In this document: piece after piece, positions 1 to 7,935 of the stretch
How positions within the stretch are numbered: the stretch's first letter is position 1
Layout: the number at the start of each line of letters is the position of its first letter
Source: an uncultured Clostridia bacterium
GTDB lineage: Bacteria > Bacillota > Clostridia > Lachnospirales > CAMZNU01
NCBI GenBank assembly: GCA_947313885.1
Contig: CAMZNU010000008.1
Span: forward strand, 1-64,000
Direction: 5' to 3'
Length of the DNA: 64,000 bases
The notes under the pieces: model-generated
Database searches by the model: none
The model's input: the letters and a program-made list of their open reading frames with translations, nothing else
What the model was told of the DNA's origin: nothing
Program-made: the position numbers and the translations under genes

Positions 1-298
1 TGAAATAAAAATAGAAGATAAAAATAAAAACCTAATTACTTATAAAGTAACAGAAGAAGAATATAATGAATTAAAAAATCTAGAATTTGGCGGACAAGTC
101 GACTTATTAAGCGGTAGAGTGCCAATTGGTTTAGAATATAATAAAGAAGAGACAGGTATAAACATAGGTAAAATTGTCGCAGGACTTGTAGGAGGAGCAG
201 GACTTGGAACTTTACTTTTCTTCATATTAGGAAAAAGAAGAAAAGAAGAGGAAGAATTAGAAAATGAACAAGATGAAATTTTAGAAGATATAGAATAA
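1..298 (+). CDS. C-terminal end of a membrane-anchored protein (partial)
   Basis: An open frame enters from the left edge (first complete codon at base 2) and stops with TAA at 296-298. About 98 residues are visible. They consist of a charged domain end, one hydrophobic segment of about 20 residues rich in glycine (residues roughly 57-76), a KRRK cluster and an acidic tail. This looks like a C-terminal membrane anchor with a short cytoplasmic tail. The spacing is not that of a sortase LPXTG signal. The N-terminal part lies outside the window, so no function can be given. Confidence 0.6.
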   Translation, partial: EIKIEDKNKNLITYKVTEEEYNELKNLEFGGQVDLLSGRVPIGLEYNKEETGINIGKIVAGLVGGAGLGTLLFFILGKRRKEEEELENEQDEILEDIE

Positions 299-302
299 CA
301 AT

Positions 303-329
303 AAAAAAGTCCATATGGGCTTTTTTTTA
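303..329 (+). terminator. Intrinsic terminator
   Basis: Ten-base stem AAAAAAGTCC / GGGCTTTTTT with an ATAT loop and a T-run, directly after the stop at 298. The remaining bases to 514 contain only a promoter for the next gene. Confidence 0.8.
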
Positions 330-453
330 TTGTAAAGGGAAAAGTAAAAAACAATAGTATGATATATTTAGACATTTATGCTATATAAAATATAGACAAA
401 AAAACAATAGATAAAAAAATAAATAGTATAAAAAAATGAAAATGTAAAATAGT

Positions 454-482
454 TTGCAATAAAATATGTAATAAAGTAAAAT
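454..482 (+). promoter_or_regulatory. SigA-type promoter of the nhaC-lysA-dapF unit
   Basis: TTGCAA at 454-459 and TAAAAT at 477-482 are separated by exactly 17 bases, 33 bases ahead of the start codon. The 5' leader is too short to hold a lysine riboswitch. Confidence 0.6.
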
Positions 483-514
483 AATGAAACTAATTTTAAT
501 TATGGGAGGGAAAT

Positions 515-1936
515 ATGGATAAGGACATTTTTAAAACGGATAAAAAAATATCTATAGGTTATGCAGGGTTTATAGTTGCAAGTATATTTGTATTTGTGCT
601 AGGTGGTTCATTAATATTTGGCGGTGCTATAGAAACAATGTTTATTTTATCATGGTTGTTTACAGTACCTTTAATTATGAGAATTGGATACACGTATAAG
701 GAAGTACAAGATTTTGGATGGAAAGTAGTAATGGAGTCACTAGAAGCAAACTTTATTATTTTAGTAGTAGGTACGTTAATAGCATCATTTATTGCAAGTG
801 GAACAGTGCCGTATATAATCGTAATTGGCTTAAAAATGATATCGCCAAAAATATTTTTATTATCGGCGTTACTAATTACAACTATGACGTCTCTAGCAAC
901 GGGAACGTCATGGGGAACGATAGGTACGGCAGGGGTAGCAATGATGGGAATAGGTAATGCGTTAGGTGTGCCAATGGGAATGACAGCAGGGGCAGTTATA
1001 TCAGGGGCGGCATTTGGAGATAAAATGTCACCGTTATCAGATACGACAAATCTTGCAGCAGCAATATCAGGAGCACCATTAATGACACATATAAAACATA
1101 TGACAATTACAACGTTACCAGCGTATATTATAAGTGCAATTATATTTACGTTTTTAGGATTTTCAGCAATTAATATGGAAACATTTGATGCGACTATATC
1201 ACAAAATACAATTATAGGATTAGATAATATATTTAAATTAGGAGTATTAGAACTTATACCTATAGTGTTAGTAATAACATTATTAATAAAAAAAGTTCCA
1301 CCTATTTCAGCTATGTTAGGTGGAACTTTTACAGCTATGTTTATGGCATGGATTAGACAAGGATATTCAGTAAGTGAATTATTAGACTTTTTATATGGAG
1401 GTTTTACAATAAATACAGGAACAGATTATATAGATACGTTATTAAACCGTGGTGGAATACTTAGTATGGTAAGTTCATTTTTAATTGTATTTGTTGCGGC
1501 GGCTATAACGGGTATGTTAAGTGAATCAGGAGTATTAACTACATTAGTATCACCGTTAGCGAAAAAATGTAAAGGTTCTAAAGCTAGAGTTGTAGGAACG
1601 ACGTTATCGGTTGGGTATTTAACAAATATGATAGGATCATCAATGTTACTTGCAATAATAGTACCAGGAACATTAATGAAACCGATATATGAGGAGGAAA
1701 ACTTAGCGCCAGAAAATTTATCTAGAGTTTTAGAAGATAGTGGAACGTTAGGGGCGTGGTTAATACCGTGGAATGCTAATGCGATATTCGGGGCACAAAC
1801 TCTTATGGGAGCAGGGGCATTGCCTTACGTGTTTATACCGTATTGCTTGTTATCGATAATATCACCAATTTTATCAATGATATATGCATTTACAGGGATA
1901 ACGATGGTACCGTTAAAAAAGAAAAAGAAAGCATAG
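515..1936 (+). CDS. nhaC: NhaC-family Na+/H+ antiporter or lysine transporter
   Basis: A polytopic membrane protein of 473 residues, normal for the NhaC family, with about 11-12 hydrophobic segments. It carries the glycine/serine-rich core motif TGTSWGTIGTAG near residue 128, the GDKMSPLSDTTNLAAAIS stretch near 170 and a basic KKKKKA end. The family exchanges Na+ for H+, and some members are predicted lysine carriers (LysW). Here lysA follows after 33 bases and then dapF, so a role in lysine transport is a reasonable inference, not a proof. The start is preceded by GGGAGGG at good spacing. A strong internal inverted repeat is listed separately. Confidence 0.85.
   Translation: MDKDIFKTDKKISIGYAGFIVASIFVFVLGGSLIFGGAIETMFILSWLFTVPLIMRIGYTYKEVQDFGWKVVMESLEANFIILVVGTLIASFIASGTVPYIIVIGLKMISPKIFLLSALLITTMTSLATGTSWGTIGTAGVAMMGIGNALGVPMGMTAGAVISGAAFGDKMSPLSDTTNLAAAISGAPLMTHIKHMTITTLPAYIISAIIFTFLGFSAINMETFDATISQNTIIGLDNIFKLGVLELIPIVLVITLLIKKVPPISAMLGGTFTAMFMAWIRQGYSVSELLDFLYGGFTINTGTDYIDTLLNRGGILSMVSSFLIVFVAAAITGMLSESGVLTTLVSPLAKKCKGSKARVVGTTLSVGYLTNMIGSSMLLAIIVPGTLMKPIYEEENLAPENLSRVLEDSGTLGAWLIPWNANAIFGAQTLMGAGALPYVFIPYCLLSIISPILSMIYAFTGITMVPLKKKKKA
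1291..1330 (+). repeat. Perfect 13-bp inverted repeat inside nhaC
   Basis: AAAAGTTCCACCT at 1291-1303 is exactly complementary to AGGTGGAACTTTT at 1318-1330, with a 14-base loop. The shape resembles an intrinsic terminator, but the T-run is only four bases and it lies within the reading frame. Confidence 0.7.
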
Positions 1937-1969
1937 TATACTTTAAAGTAAAATACGAAGGAGAATAAA

Positions 1970-3259
1970 ATGTTTGGAAGCCAAAAAATTAATGAAGAAA
2001 ACACATTAGAGATAGGTGGTATATCAGTTACAGATTTAAGAGAAAAATACCAAACACCGTTGTACGTTATGGATAAAAAATATATTGTAGATAAAGTTAA
2101 TTTAATGAAAAATAATTTTAAATCAGACAAAATAAAAACAGAAATAGCCTATGCGTCTAAAGCATTTTTAACAGTTGGTATGTGTAAATTAGTAAAAGAG
2201 TTAGATATATCACTAGATGTAGTATCAGGTGGAGAACTATATACAGCCTCTAAATCGGGAATAGATATGAAGAGAGTACATTTTCATGGTAATAGTAAAT
2301 CTGTAAAAGAGATAGAGATGGCATTAGATTTAGAAATAGGAACGATAATAGTAGATAACCATTTAGAGTTTGAGACGTTAGAAAGAATATGCGGAGAAAA
2401 AAATAAAAAAATAGATGTAATATTAAGAGTGAATCCAGGAATAGATGCCCATACCCATGAGTATATACAAACGACATTACATGATTCTAAGTTTGGGGAA
2501 TCGATATTCATGAAAGAGACGATGGAGTTAATAAAGAAGATGGATAAAAGTGATTATATAGTGTTTAAAGGGTTGCATTCACATATAGGATCACAAATAT
2601 CAGATCATAAATCTTTTTTAAAGGCAGCAGAAGTAATGAGTGATTATATAAAAGAAATATTAGATGAGGGGATAGTAGTAGAAGTTTTAAATTTAGGTGG
2701 AGGATTTGGAATATTCTATGCAGAAGGTGATGTAGAAGTAGATTTAGCATTATGTTTAAGTAGTATGGTAAAAATAGTAGAGGAAATAAATGAAAGAAAA
2801 GGGTTAGGAATAAAAGAGATTCAAATAGAGCCAGGAAGATCTCTAGTAGCAAATGCAGGTACTACGTTATATACAGTACAAGGTTTAAAAAAGACATATA
2901 CAGGTAAAAACTATTATTTTATAGATGGTGGAATGACAGATAATATTAGACCGGCATTATACCAAGCGACGTACACAGGTACAATAGGAAATAAAATGTT
3001 AGATAAAAAAAGTGAAATAGCAACAATAGCGGGAACGTGTTGTGAATCAGGAGATTTATTAATAAAGGACGCACCGATGCAAAAAGCATGTATAGGAGAT
3101 ATGCTATGCATATTTGGAACGGGGGCATATAACTATTCAATGTCTAGCAATTATAATAGAAATTTAAAGCCAGCGGTAATAATGGTAGAGAATGGGAAAG
3201 CAGAACTTATAGTTAAGAGAGAGACATATGAAGATTTAATAAGAAACGACATATATTAA
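1970..3259 (+). CDS. lysA: Diaminopimelate decarboxylase
   Basis: A PLP enzyme that converts meso-diaminopimelate to L-lysine and CO2, the last step of lysine synthesis. The 429 residues are usual for LysA. Visible motifs are YASKAF (PLP lysine) near residue 64, HSHIGSQ near 203, the glycine-rich NLGGGFG phosphate loop near 242, IEPGRSLVANAG near 286 and the second active-site motif CCESGD near 350. It has a good GAAGGAG ribosome site, lies 33 bases behind the NhaC gene and is followed 12 bases later by dapF, so one operon is likely. Confidence 0.95.
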   Translation: MFGSQKINEENTLEIGGISVTDLREKYQTPLYVMDKKYIVDKVNLMKNNFKSDKIKTEIAYASKAFLTVGMCKLVKELDISLDVVSGGELYTASKSGIDMKRVHFHGNSKSVKEIEMALDLEIGTIIVDNHLEFETLERICGEKNKKIDVILRVNPGIDAHTHEYIQTTLHDSKFGESIFMKETMELIKKMDKSDYIVFKGLHSHIGSQISDHKSFLKAAEVMSDYIKEILDEGIVVEVLNLGGGFGIFYAEGDVEVDLALCLSSMVKIVEEINERKGLGIKEIQIEPGRSLVANAGTTLYTVQGLKKTYTGKNYYFIDGGMTDNIRPALYQATYTGTIGNKMLDKKSEIATIAGTCCESGDLLIKDAPMQKACIGDMLCIFGTGAYNYSMSSNYNRNLKPAVIMVENGKAELIVKRETYEDLIRNDIY

Positions 3260-3271
3260 AGGGAGTTTTAA

Positions 3272-4111
3272 ATGTTAAAATTCGAGAAGTACCATGGATT
3301 AGGAAATGATTTTGTAATATTTAATTATGATGATTTAATAAAAGAAGGTATAAAAGAAAATGAGTTTCAAGAACTTGCAAAAAAAGTTTGTAAAAGACAT
3401 GTCTCGATTGGTGGAAACGGAATAATGATATATGTTAATAAAGGTGATAAAGGACAAATGATATTTATTAACAGTGATGGTAGTATAGGTGAGATGTGTG
3501 GTAATGGCATTAGATGTTTTGCAAACTATATATATAATAATAATTTATTAGAAGGAAACAAATATAATATAGAGACGTTAGCAGGAGAATTAGTAATAGA
3601 AATTAAAAAAGAAGAGGAATTTATAGCTAAAGTTAATATGGGTAACGGTACATTTGATACTGAACGTATACCAGTTAATAGTGATAAAAAAGAGTTTATT
3701 GAAGAGACAATAATTATTGATAATAAAGAAATTGTTATATCGGTTATGTTCATGGGAGTTCCCCATGGTGTAATATTTGTAGATGACATAAAAAAAATAG
3801 ACATAGAAAAAATAGGGAAGTTAATAGAAAATAATAAACTGTTCCCAAAGAAATTAAATGTTAATTTTGTAGAGATTGTAAATGAGAATGAAATTAAAGT
3901 TGATACATGGGAAAGAGGGGCAGGACATACGTTAGCATGTGGAACGGGTTCATGTGCTAGTGTAATTATAGGAAATTATACGAAAAGACTAGATAAAAAA
4001 GTTAAAGTTAAATTAGCGATAGGTGATTTAGATATAGAAATAAAAGAGAGTGTGTATATGACAGGAAAAGCAGAGTTAGTGGCAAAAGGATTTTATAGGT
4101 ATAAAAAATAA
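3272..4111 (+). CDS. dapF: Diaminopimelate epimerase
   Basis: Interconverts LL- and meso-diaminopimelate, giving LysA its substrate and the cell wall its cross-linking residue. The 279 residues show the N-terminal HGLGNDFV motif, the first catalytic cysteine in GEMCGNGIRC near residue 75 and the second in ERGAGHTLACGTGSCAS near 220. Both cysteines are present, so the enzyme should be active. It is last in the nhaC-lysA-dapF unit and is followed by a strong terminator. Confidence 0.96.
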   Translation: MLKFEKYHGLGNDFVIFNYDDLIKEGIKENEFQELAKKVCKRHVSIGGNGIMIYVNKGDKGQMIFINSDGSIGEMCGNGIRCFANYIYNNNLLEGNKYNIETLAGELVIEIKKEEEFIAKVNMGNGTFDTERIPVNSDKKEFIEETIIIDNKEIVISVMFMGVPHGVIFVDDIKKIDIEKIGKLIENNKLFPKKLNVNFVEIVNENEIKVDTWERGAGHTLACGTGSCASVIIGNYTKRLDKKVKVKLAIGDLDIEIKESVYMTGKAELVAKGFYRYKK

Positions 4112-4112
4112 G

Positions 4113-4150
4113 AAAAAGAGATTAAACATATTATGTTTAATCTCTTTTTT
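4113..4150 (+). terminator. Intrinsic terminator after dapF
   Basis: The stem AAAAAGAGATTAAACATA pairs with TATGTTTAATCTCTTTTTT and ends in a T-run. It closes the lysine operon. Confidence 0.9.
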
Positions 4151-4191
4151 GTAATAATATTTAAAATATATAAAATAAATTCAATAAAGTA

Positions 4192-4220
4192 TTGCAAAAT
4201 AAATTTTTATATATTATACT
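4192..4220 (+). promoter_or_regulatory. SigA-type promoter of nadR-pnuC
   Basis: TTGCAA at 4192-4197 and TATACT at 4215-4220 with a 17-base spacer, 39 bases ahead of the nadR start. Confidence 0.65.
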
Positions 4221-4259
4221 TAAATAAGTATATGAAAAAAAATAAATAAGGGGCTTACG

Positions 4260-5282
4260 ATGAAAAAAAAGGGGATATTAATAGGTGAGTTTAGATTGTT
4301 ACATGACTTACATAAAGAAGTATTTATGCAAAGTGCAGGTTGTGTAGAGGTAATACATATAGGTGTAATAAACTATAAGGGAATAAAGAGATACTCTAAC
4401 ATAAGAGAGTTATCAATAACGATAAGTAAAATACTAAATGATATAGGGATAGAATTTTATATACATGAAATAAAAGAAGAGCTTACAAATGACGAATTAG
4501 AAAGTTATTTCATAAATAAATTAAAAATAGAAGACTATAGTGAATGGACATTATTTACAGATGAAAGTAAACGAAAATTTAAAAAAATAAAAAATGAGAT
4601 GTTAGAGTTGTTTAGCAATAAAGAAATAACTGTAGCAAATATAGAAAAAAATATATATGAATCTAAACACATAGCGAAAGAGTTTATGAGGTATGTAAAT
4701 AAAAAAATAGTAATTTCAGGAACAGAGTCTTGTGGTAAAACGGTAATGACAAAAAAAGTATCATCATTTTTAAATACGTCATTTAGTGAAGAGTATGGAA
4801 GATATCACGGTAGAAAATTTTTAGGGGGGAATGATAGTTGTTTCACGCCAAAAGAATTTGTACATATAGCGATGCAACAAATATTACAAGATAAAAAAGT
4901 AAACATGTATTCAAGATTATTTTTATTGGTAGATACAGATATGGTAGTTACGTTAAACTTTTTAAATAAATATAGAGATGAGTATATAAAAAATAATAAT
5001 TGGAGCGATGATTTAGAAGAGGAATATATAAAAGCAAAAGATACATTAGAAACTTTAATAGAAAACCATGATCAAGATTTAACGATTTTATTAAAGCCTA
5101 ACGTAAAATTTGTAGAAGATGGAATAAGATGGCACGATAGAGGGTTTGAAGAACGAGAAAAAGAATTTAATGAATTAAAAAAGTTATATGATAAATTTAA
5201 TATAAAATATGTAGTAGTAGATAAAAAATCATATAATGAACGATTTAAAGAGGTAATAAAACATATAAAAAATAATTTTTAA
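4260..5282 (+). CDS. nadR: NadR-like protein: ribosylnicotinamide kinase with a degenerate NMN adenylyltransferase domain
   Basis: A protein of 340 residues with NadR architecture. The C-terminal half has an intact kinase P-loop GTESCGKT (about residues 153-160), EYGRYHG and the Walker-B-like LLVDTDM, so phosphorylation of nicotinamide riboside is likely. The N-terminal half aligns in shape with the adenylyltransferase domain, but the family HxGH motif reads HDLH and the usual ISxTxxR region reads ITVANIEKN. Adenylyl transfer is therefore doubtful. pnuC follows 53 bases downstream, fitting an uptake-and-trap pair for nicotinamide riboside. It has its own promoter. Confidence 0.8.
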   Translation: MKKKGILIGEFRLLHDLHKEVFMQSAGCVEVIHIGVINYKGIKRYSNIRELSITISKILNDIGIEFYIHEIKEELTNDELESYFINKLKIEDYSEWTLFTDESKRKFKKIKNEMLELFSNKEITVANIEKNIYESKHIAKEFMRYVNKKIVISGTESCGKTVMTKKVSSFLNTSFSEEYGRYHGRKFLGGNDSCFTPKEFVHIAMQQILQDKKVNMYSRLFLLVDTDMVVTLNFLNKYRDEYIKNNNWSDDLEEEYIKAKDTLETLIENHDQDLTILLKPNVKFVEDGIRWHDRGFEEREKEFNELKKLYDKFNIKYVVVDKKSYNERFKEVIKHIKNNF

Positions 5283-5335
5283 ATATGTTGAAATAAAAAA
5301 TAAAAATAAAAACATATATCATAGGAGGATATAAA

Positions 5336-6106
5336 ATGAAAGAATTACTGCTAGCAAATTTTGAAATGGGATTAGTAATATATTTTTTAGTAGGGCTAGT
5401 ACTAGCGCTATTATTTAAGAAGGAGAGTTTTTTAGAACAATTTAAAGGGTTTGAAACCTTTGAAATAATATGGATATCAATATTTTTTGTGTCGTTAATG
5501 TACATAAATTATTTATGGGATGAAAATCTATTTGGTATTTTTGTAAGTGTTGCAGGAATATTGTGTGTTGTACTAGTTGCTAAAGGTAACATATGGAATT
5601 ATTTTTGGGGTATAATAAACGTATCAGGATATGCTTTTATAGCATACAGTAACAATTATGCAGGGGATTTTGTATTAAATGTTATGTACTATTTACCGAT
5701 GCAATTTATAGGATATTACATGTGGCAAAGTGGGTTAAAAGGAAACAGTCAAATTATTAGAGCTAGAAAATTTACCTTAGATCAATTTGTAATATCAGTA
5801 ATATCTTTAGGGGCAGTAACTTATGGTATTGGTAAATTAATGCCGTATGTAAATAGTTTATTTGGTATGGAGAGTAATCCGTTACCATTTGTAGATGCAT
5901 TTACTACAGCAGGAAGTGTATTTGCAATGTTCTTAATGGTAAGAAGATTTAAAGAACAATGGACATTATGGATTATCGTTAATTCATTATCTATATATAT
6001 GTGGTATACAATGGGTGATATGGTAATGGTTGCTATGTGGACAGCATATTTAGTAAATGCTATGTACGGACATTATAACTGGGATAAACTTGAGAAAAAA
6101 TTATAA
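5336..6106 (+). CDS. pnuC: Nicotinamide riboside transporter PnuC
   Basis: An integral membrane protein of 256 residues with about seven hydrophobic segments. The PnuC signature region is seen as WNYFWGIINVSGYAF followed by NVMYYLPMQFIGYYMW around residues 85-135. PnuC proteins carry nicotinamide riboside by facilitated diffusion, driven by intracellular phosphorylation. The upstream NadR-like kinase supplies that step. The start is preceded by AGGAGG. A terminator follows. Confidence 0.92.
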   Translation: MKELLLANFEMGLVIYFLVGLVLALLFKKESFLEQFKGFETFEIIWISIFFVSLMYINYLWDENLFGIFVSVAGILCVVLVAKGNIWNYFWGIINVSGYAFIAYSNNYAGDFVLNVMYYLPMQFIGYYMWQSGLKGNSQIIRARKFTLDQFVISVISLGAVTYGIGKLMPYVNSLFGMESNPLPFVDAFTTAGSVFAMFLMVRRFKEQWTLWIIVNSLSIYMWYTMGDMVMVAMWTAYLVNAMYGHYNWDKLEKKL

Positions 6107-6114
6107 TATAATAA

Positions 6115-6151
6115 GAAAAAATAGAGGATATAAATTATCTTCTATTTTTTT
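6115..6151 (+). terminator. Intrinsic terminator after pnuC
   Basis: AAAAAATAGAGGA pairs with TCTTCTATTTTTT (one G-U pair) around an AT-rich loop and continues into T residues. Confidence 0.8.
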
Positions 6152-6172
6152 GTAAACAACTAAATAGAAAAG

Positions 6173-6201
6173 TTGACACAATAAAAATAATTATATAAAA
6201 T
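6173..6201 (+). promoter_or_regulatory. Consensus SigA promoter of the methyltransferase-hslO pair
   Basis: A perfect TTGACA at 6173-6178 and TAAAAT at 6196-6201 with a 17-base spacer. Transcription should begin near 6208, which rules out the upstream in-frame ATG at 6204 and fixes the start at 6225. Confidence 0.75.
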
Positions 6202-6224
6202 TTATGGAGGTAGGAGCTGATAAA

Positions 6225-6962
6225 ATGTATAAAGAGTTTTCAAAGGTGTATGATTATTTTATGGAAAATGCGCCCTATGACGAATGGTATGAAAATATAT
6301 ATATGATATTTGATAAATATAATAAACAACCAAATACTATATTAGATTTAGGATGTGGAACGGGAATGATGAGTACAATGTTTGCATTAGATAATATAGA
6401 AGTTACAGGTATAGACATATCAAAAGAGATGTTAGAAGAAGGAATACGAAAAAATGAAATACATGGTGTAGAAGTTAAATATGAAAATCAAAATATAATA
6501 AACTTTAATATGAATAAAAAATATGACTGTGTAATGAGTACTTGCGATAGTTATAATTATGTATTGGATGATAAAGATTTATTAAATAGCTTTAAACAAG
6601 TTAAAAAGCATTTAAATAAAGATAGTATTTTTATATTTGATGTAAACACAAAATATTATTACGAAGAGACGCTAGGCAATAAAAGTTATAGTGAAGTAGC
6701 AGAGGATTCAACGTATATAATAAATAATGAGTTTAATGATAAAACTAATATAAACAAATATGAATTAACTCTGTTTCTTTTAGAAGAAAATGGATTATAT
6801 AAAAAAGTGGAGGAAACACATATAGTAAAGGCAAGATCTATAAATTTAATTAGTACGTTAATAAAAAGTGCGAAATTAGATATACTAGAAGTAATTGATA
6901 CTGTTACGATGGAAACAGACGAGAAAAGTAATAGAGTGTATTTTATATGTAGAGGAGAATAA
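6225..6962 (+). CDS. Class I SAM-dependent methyltransferase
   Basis: A protein of 245 residues from the ATG at 6225, which has TAGGAG eight bases upstream. An in-frame ATG at 6204 lies too close to the promoter to be used. Motif I is ILDLGCGTGMMS near residue 40, followed by the acidic VTGIDISKEML (motif II) and a CDSYNYVLDD stretch. The Rossmann fold is clear, but the substrate cannot be named. The stop codon overlaps the hslO start by one base (TAATG), indicating translational coupling. Confidence 0.85.
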   Translation: MYKEFSKVYDYFMENAPYDEWYENIYMIFDKYNKQPNTILDLGCGTGMMSTMFALDNIEVTGIDISKEMLEEGIRKNEIHGVEVKYENQNIINFNMNKKYDCVMSTCDSYNYVLDDKDLLNSFKQVKKHLNKDSIFIFDVNTKYYYEETLGNKSYSEVAEDSTYIINNEFNDKTNINKYELTLFLLEENGLYKKVEETHIVKARSINLISTLIKSAKLDILEVIDTVTMETDEKSNRVYFICRGE

Positions 6963-7840
6963 TGGATAAAATAATTAGAGTAACAGCAGGAGAAGGAAGT
7001 ATAAGAGGTTTTTTTATAGATAGCAGAGACGTTGTAAATACAGCATACGAATACCATAAAACATCACCAGTTGTAACGGCGGGATTAGGTAGAACATTAA
7101 CAGCAGGATTATTAATAGGACAAACTTTAAAAAATGATAAAGACCAAATAACGTTATCAATAAAAGGGGATGGACCAGCAAAAGGATTATTAGCAGTAGC
7201 AGATAGTAAAGGTAATGTAAAAGGATACCCGTTAGTTAACATAGTGGACATACCACTAAAAGAAAATGGTAAGTTAGATGTAGGTACAGCATTAGGGTTT
7301 GGGGATATAAATATAATAAAAGATGTAGGGTTAAAAGATATGTACACTAGCCAAACACCATTAATTTCAGGAGAAATAGCAGATGATTTAACGTATTACT
7401 ATGCAAAGTCAGAGCAAATACCAACATCGATAGCATTAGGGGTATTAGTAGATAAAGATTATTCAGTTAAAAAAGCGGGTGGTTTTTTTATACAATTAAT
7501 GCCAGAGGCAGAAGAAGAAGTAATAGAAAAGTTAGAAAAAAAATTAATGGAGTTAAAACCTATTACAACGTTGTTAGATGAGGGGTTAACGATAGAAGAA
7601 ATAGCTAAGTTAGTATTAGGGGATTTAGATTTAAAAATAAATGAAACTATACCAATTCAATTTAAATGTGATTGTACAAAGGAAAGAGTAGAAAAAGCAT
7701 TAATAAGTATTGGAGAAATAGAGTTAACAAAAATAATAGAAGAAGATGAAAAAGCAGAATTAAATTGCCATTTTTGTAATAAAGATTATTTATTTTCAAA
7801 AGAAGATTTAAAACAATTGCGAGAAGAAATAAAAAAATAA
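6962..7840 (+). CDS. hslO: Hsp33 redox-regulated chaperonin
   Basis: Holding chaperone activated by oxidation. The 292 residues fit the family. The C-terminal redox switch is complete: CDC near residue 236 and CHFC near 270, the four cysteines that bind zinc in the reduced form. It starts inside the stop codon of the methyltransferase. The mRNA ends at a large hairpin shared with the convergent helicase gene. Confidence 0.95.
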   Translation: MDKIIRVTAGEGSIRGFFIDSRDVVNTAYEYHKTSPVVTAGLGRTLTAGLLIGQTLKNDKDQITLSIKGDGPAKGLLAVADSKGNVKGYPLVNIVDIPLKENGKLDVGTALGFGDINIIKDVGLKDMYTSQTPLISGEIADDLTYYYAKSEQIPTSIALGVLVDKDYSVKKAGGFFIQLMPEAEEEVIEKLEKKLMELKPITTLLDEGLTIEEIAKLVLGDLDLKINETIPIQFKCDCTKERVEKALISIGEIELTKIIEEDEKAELNCHFCNKDYLFSKEDLKQLREEIKK

Positions 7841-7854
7841 GGAAACAAAAAATA

Positions 7855-7935
7855 AAAAAGAGTAAAAAAACTAGCCGATGTGATAGGGATAAAATCCTTT
7901 ATGACATTGGCTAGTTTTTTTATTACTCTTTTTTT
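7855..7935. terminator. Bidirectional terminator between hslO and the helicase gene
   Basis: CTAGCCGATGT at 7871-7881 pairs with ACATTGGCTAG at 7904-7914 (one G-U). The stem extends through A7/T7 and an outer AAAGAGTAA / TTACTCTTT pairing. T-runs exist on both strands. Confidence 0.85.

Noticed and set aside
299-514. Lysine riboswitch before nhaC-lysA
   Set aside because: The promoter at 454-482 leaves a leader of about 25-30 bases, and no aptamer core was seen.
6204-6224. Upstream ATG as start of the methyltransferase
   Set aside because: It lies three bases behind the -10 box, ahead of the expected transcription start. The ATG at 6225 has TAGGAG at good spacing.
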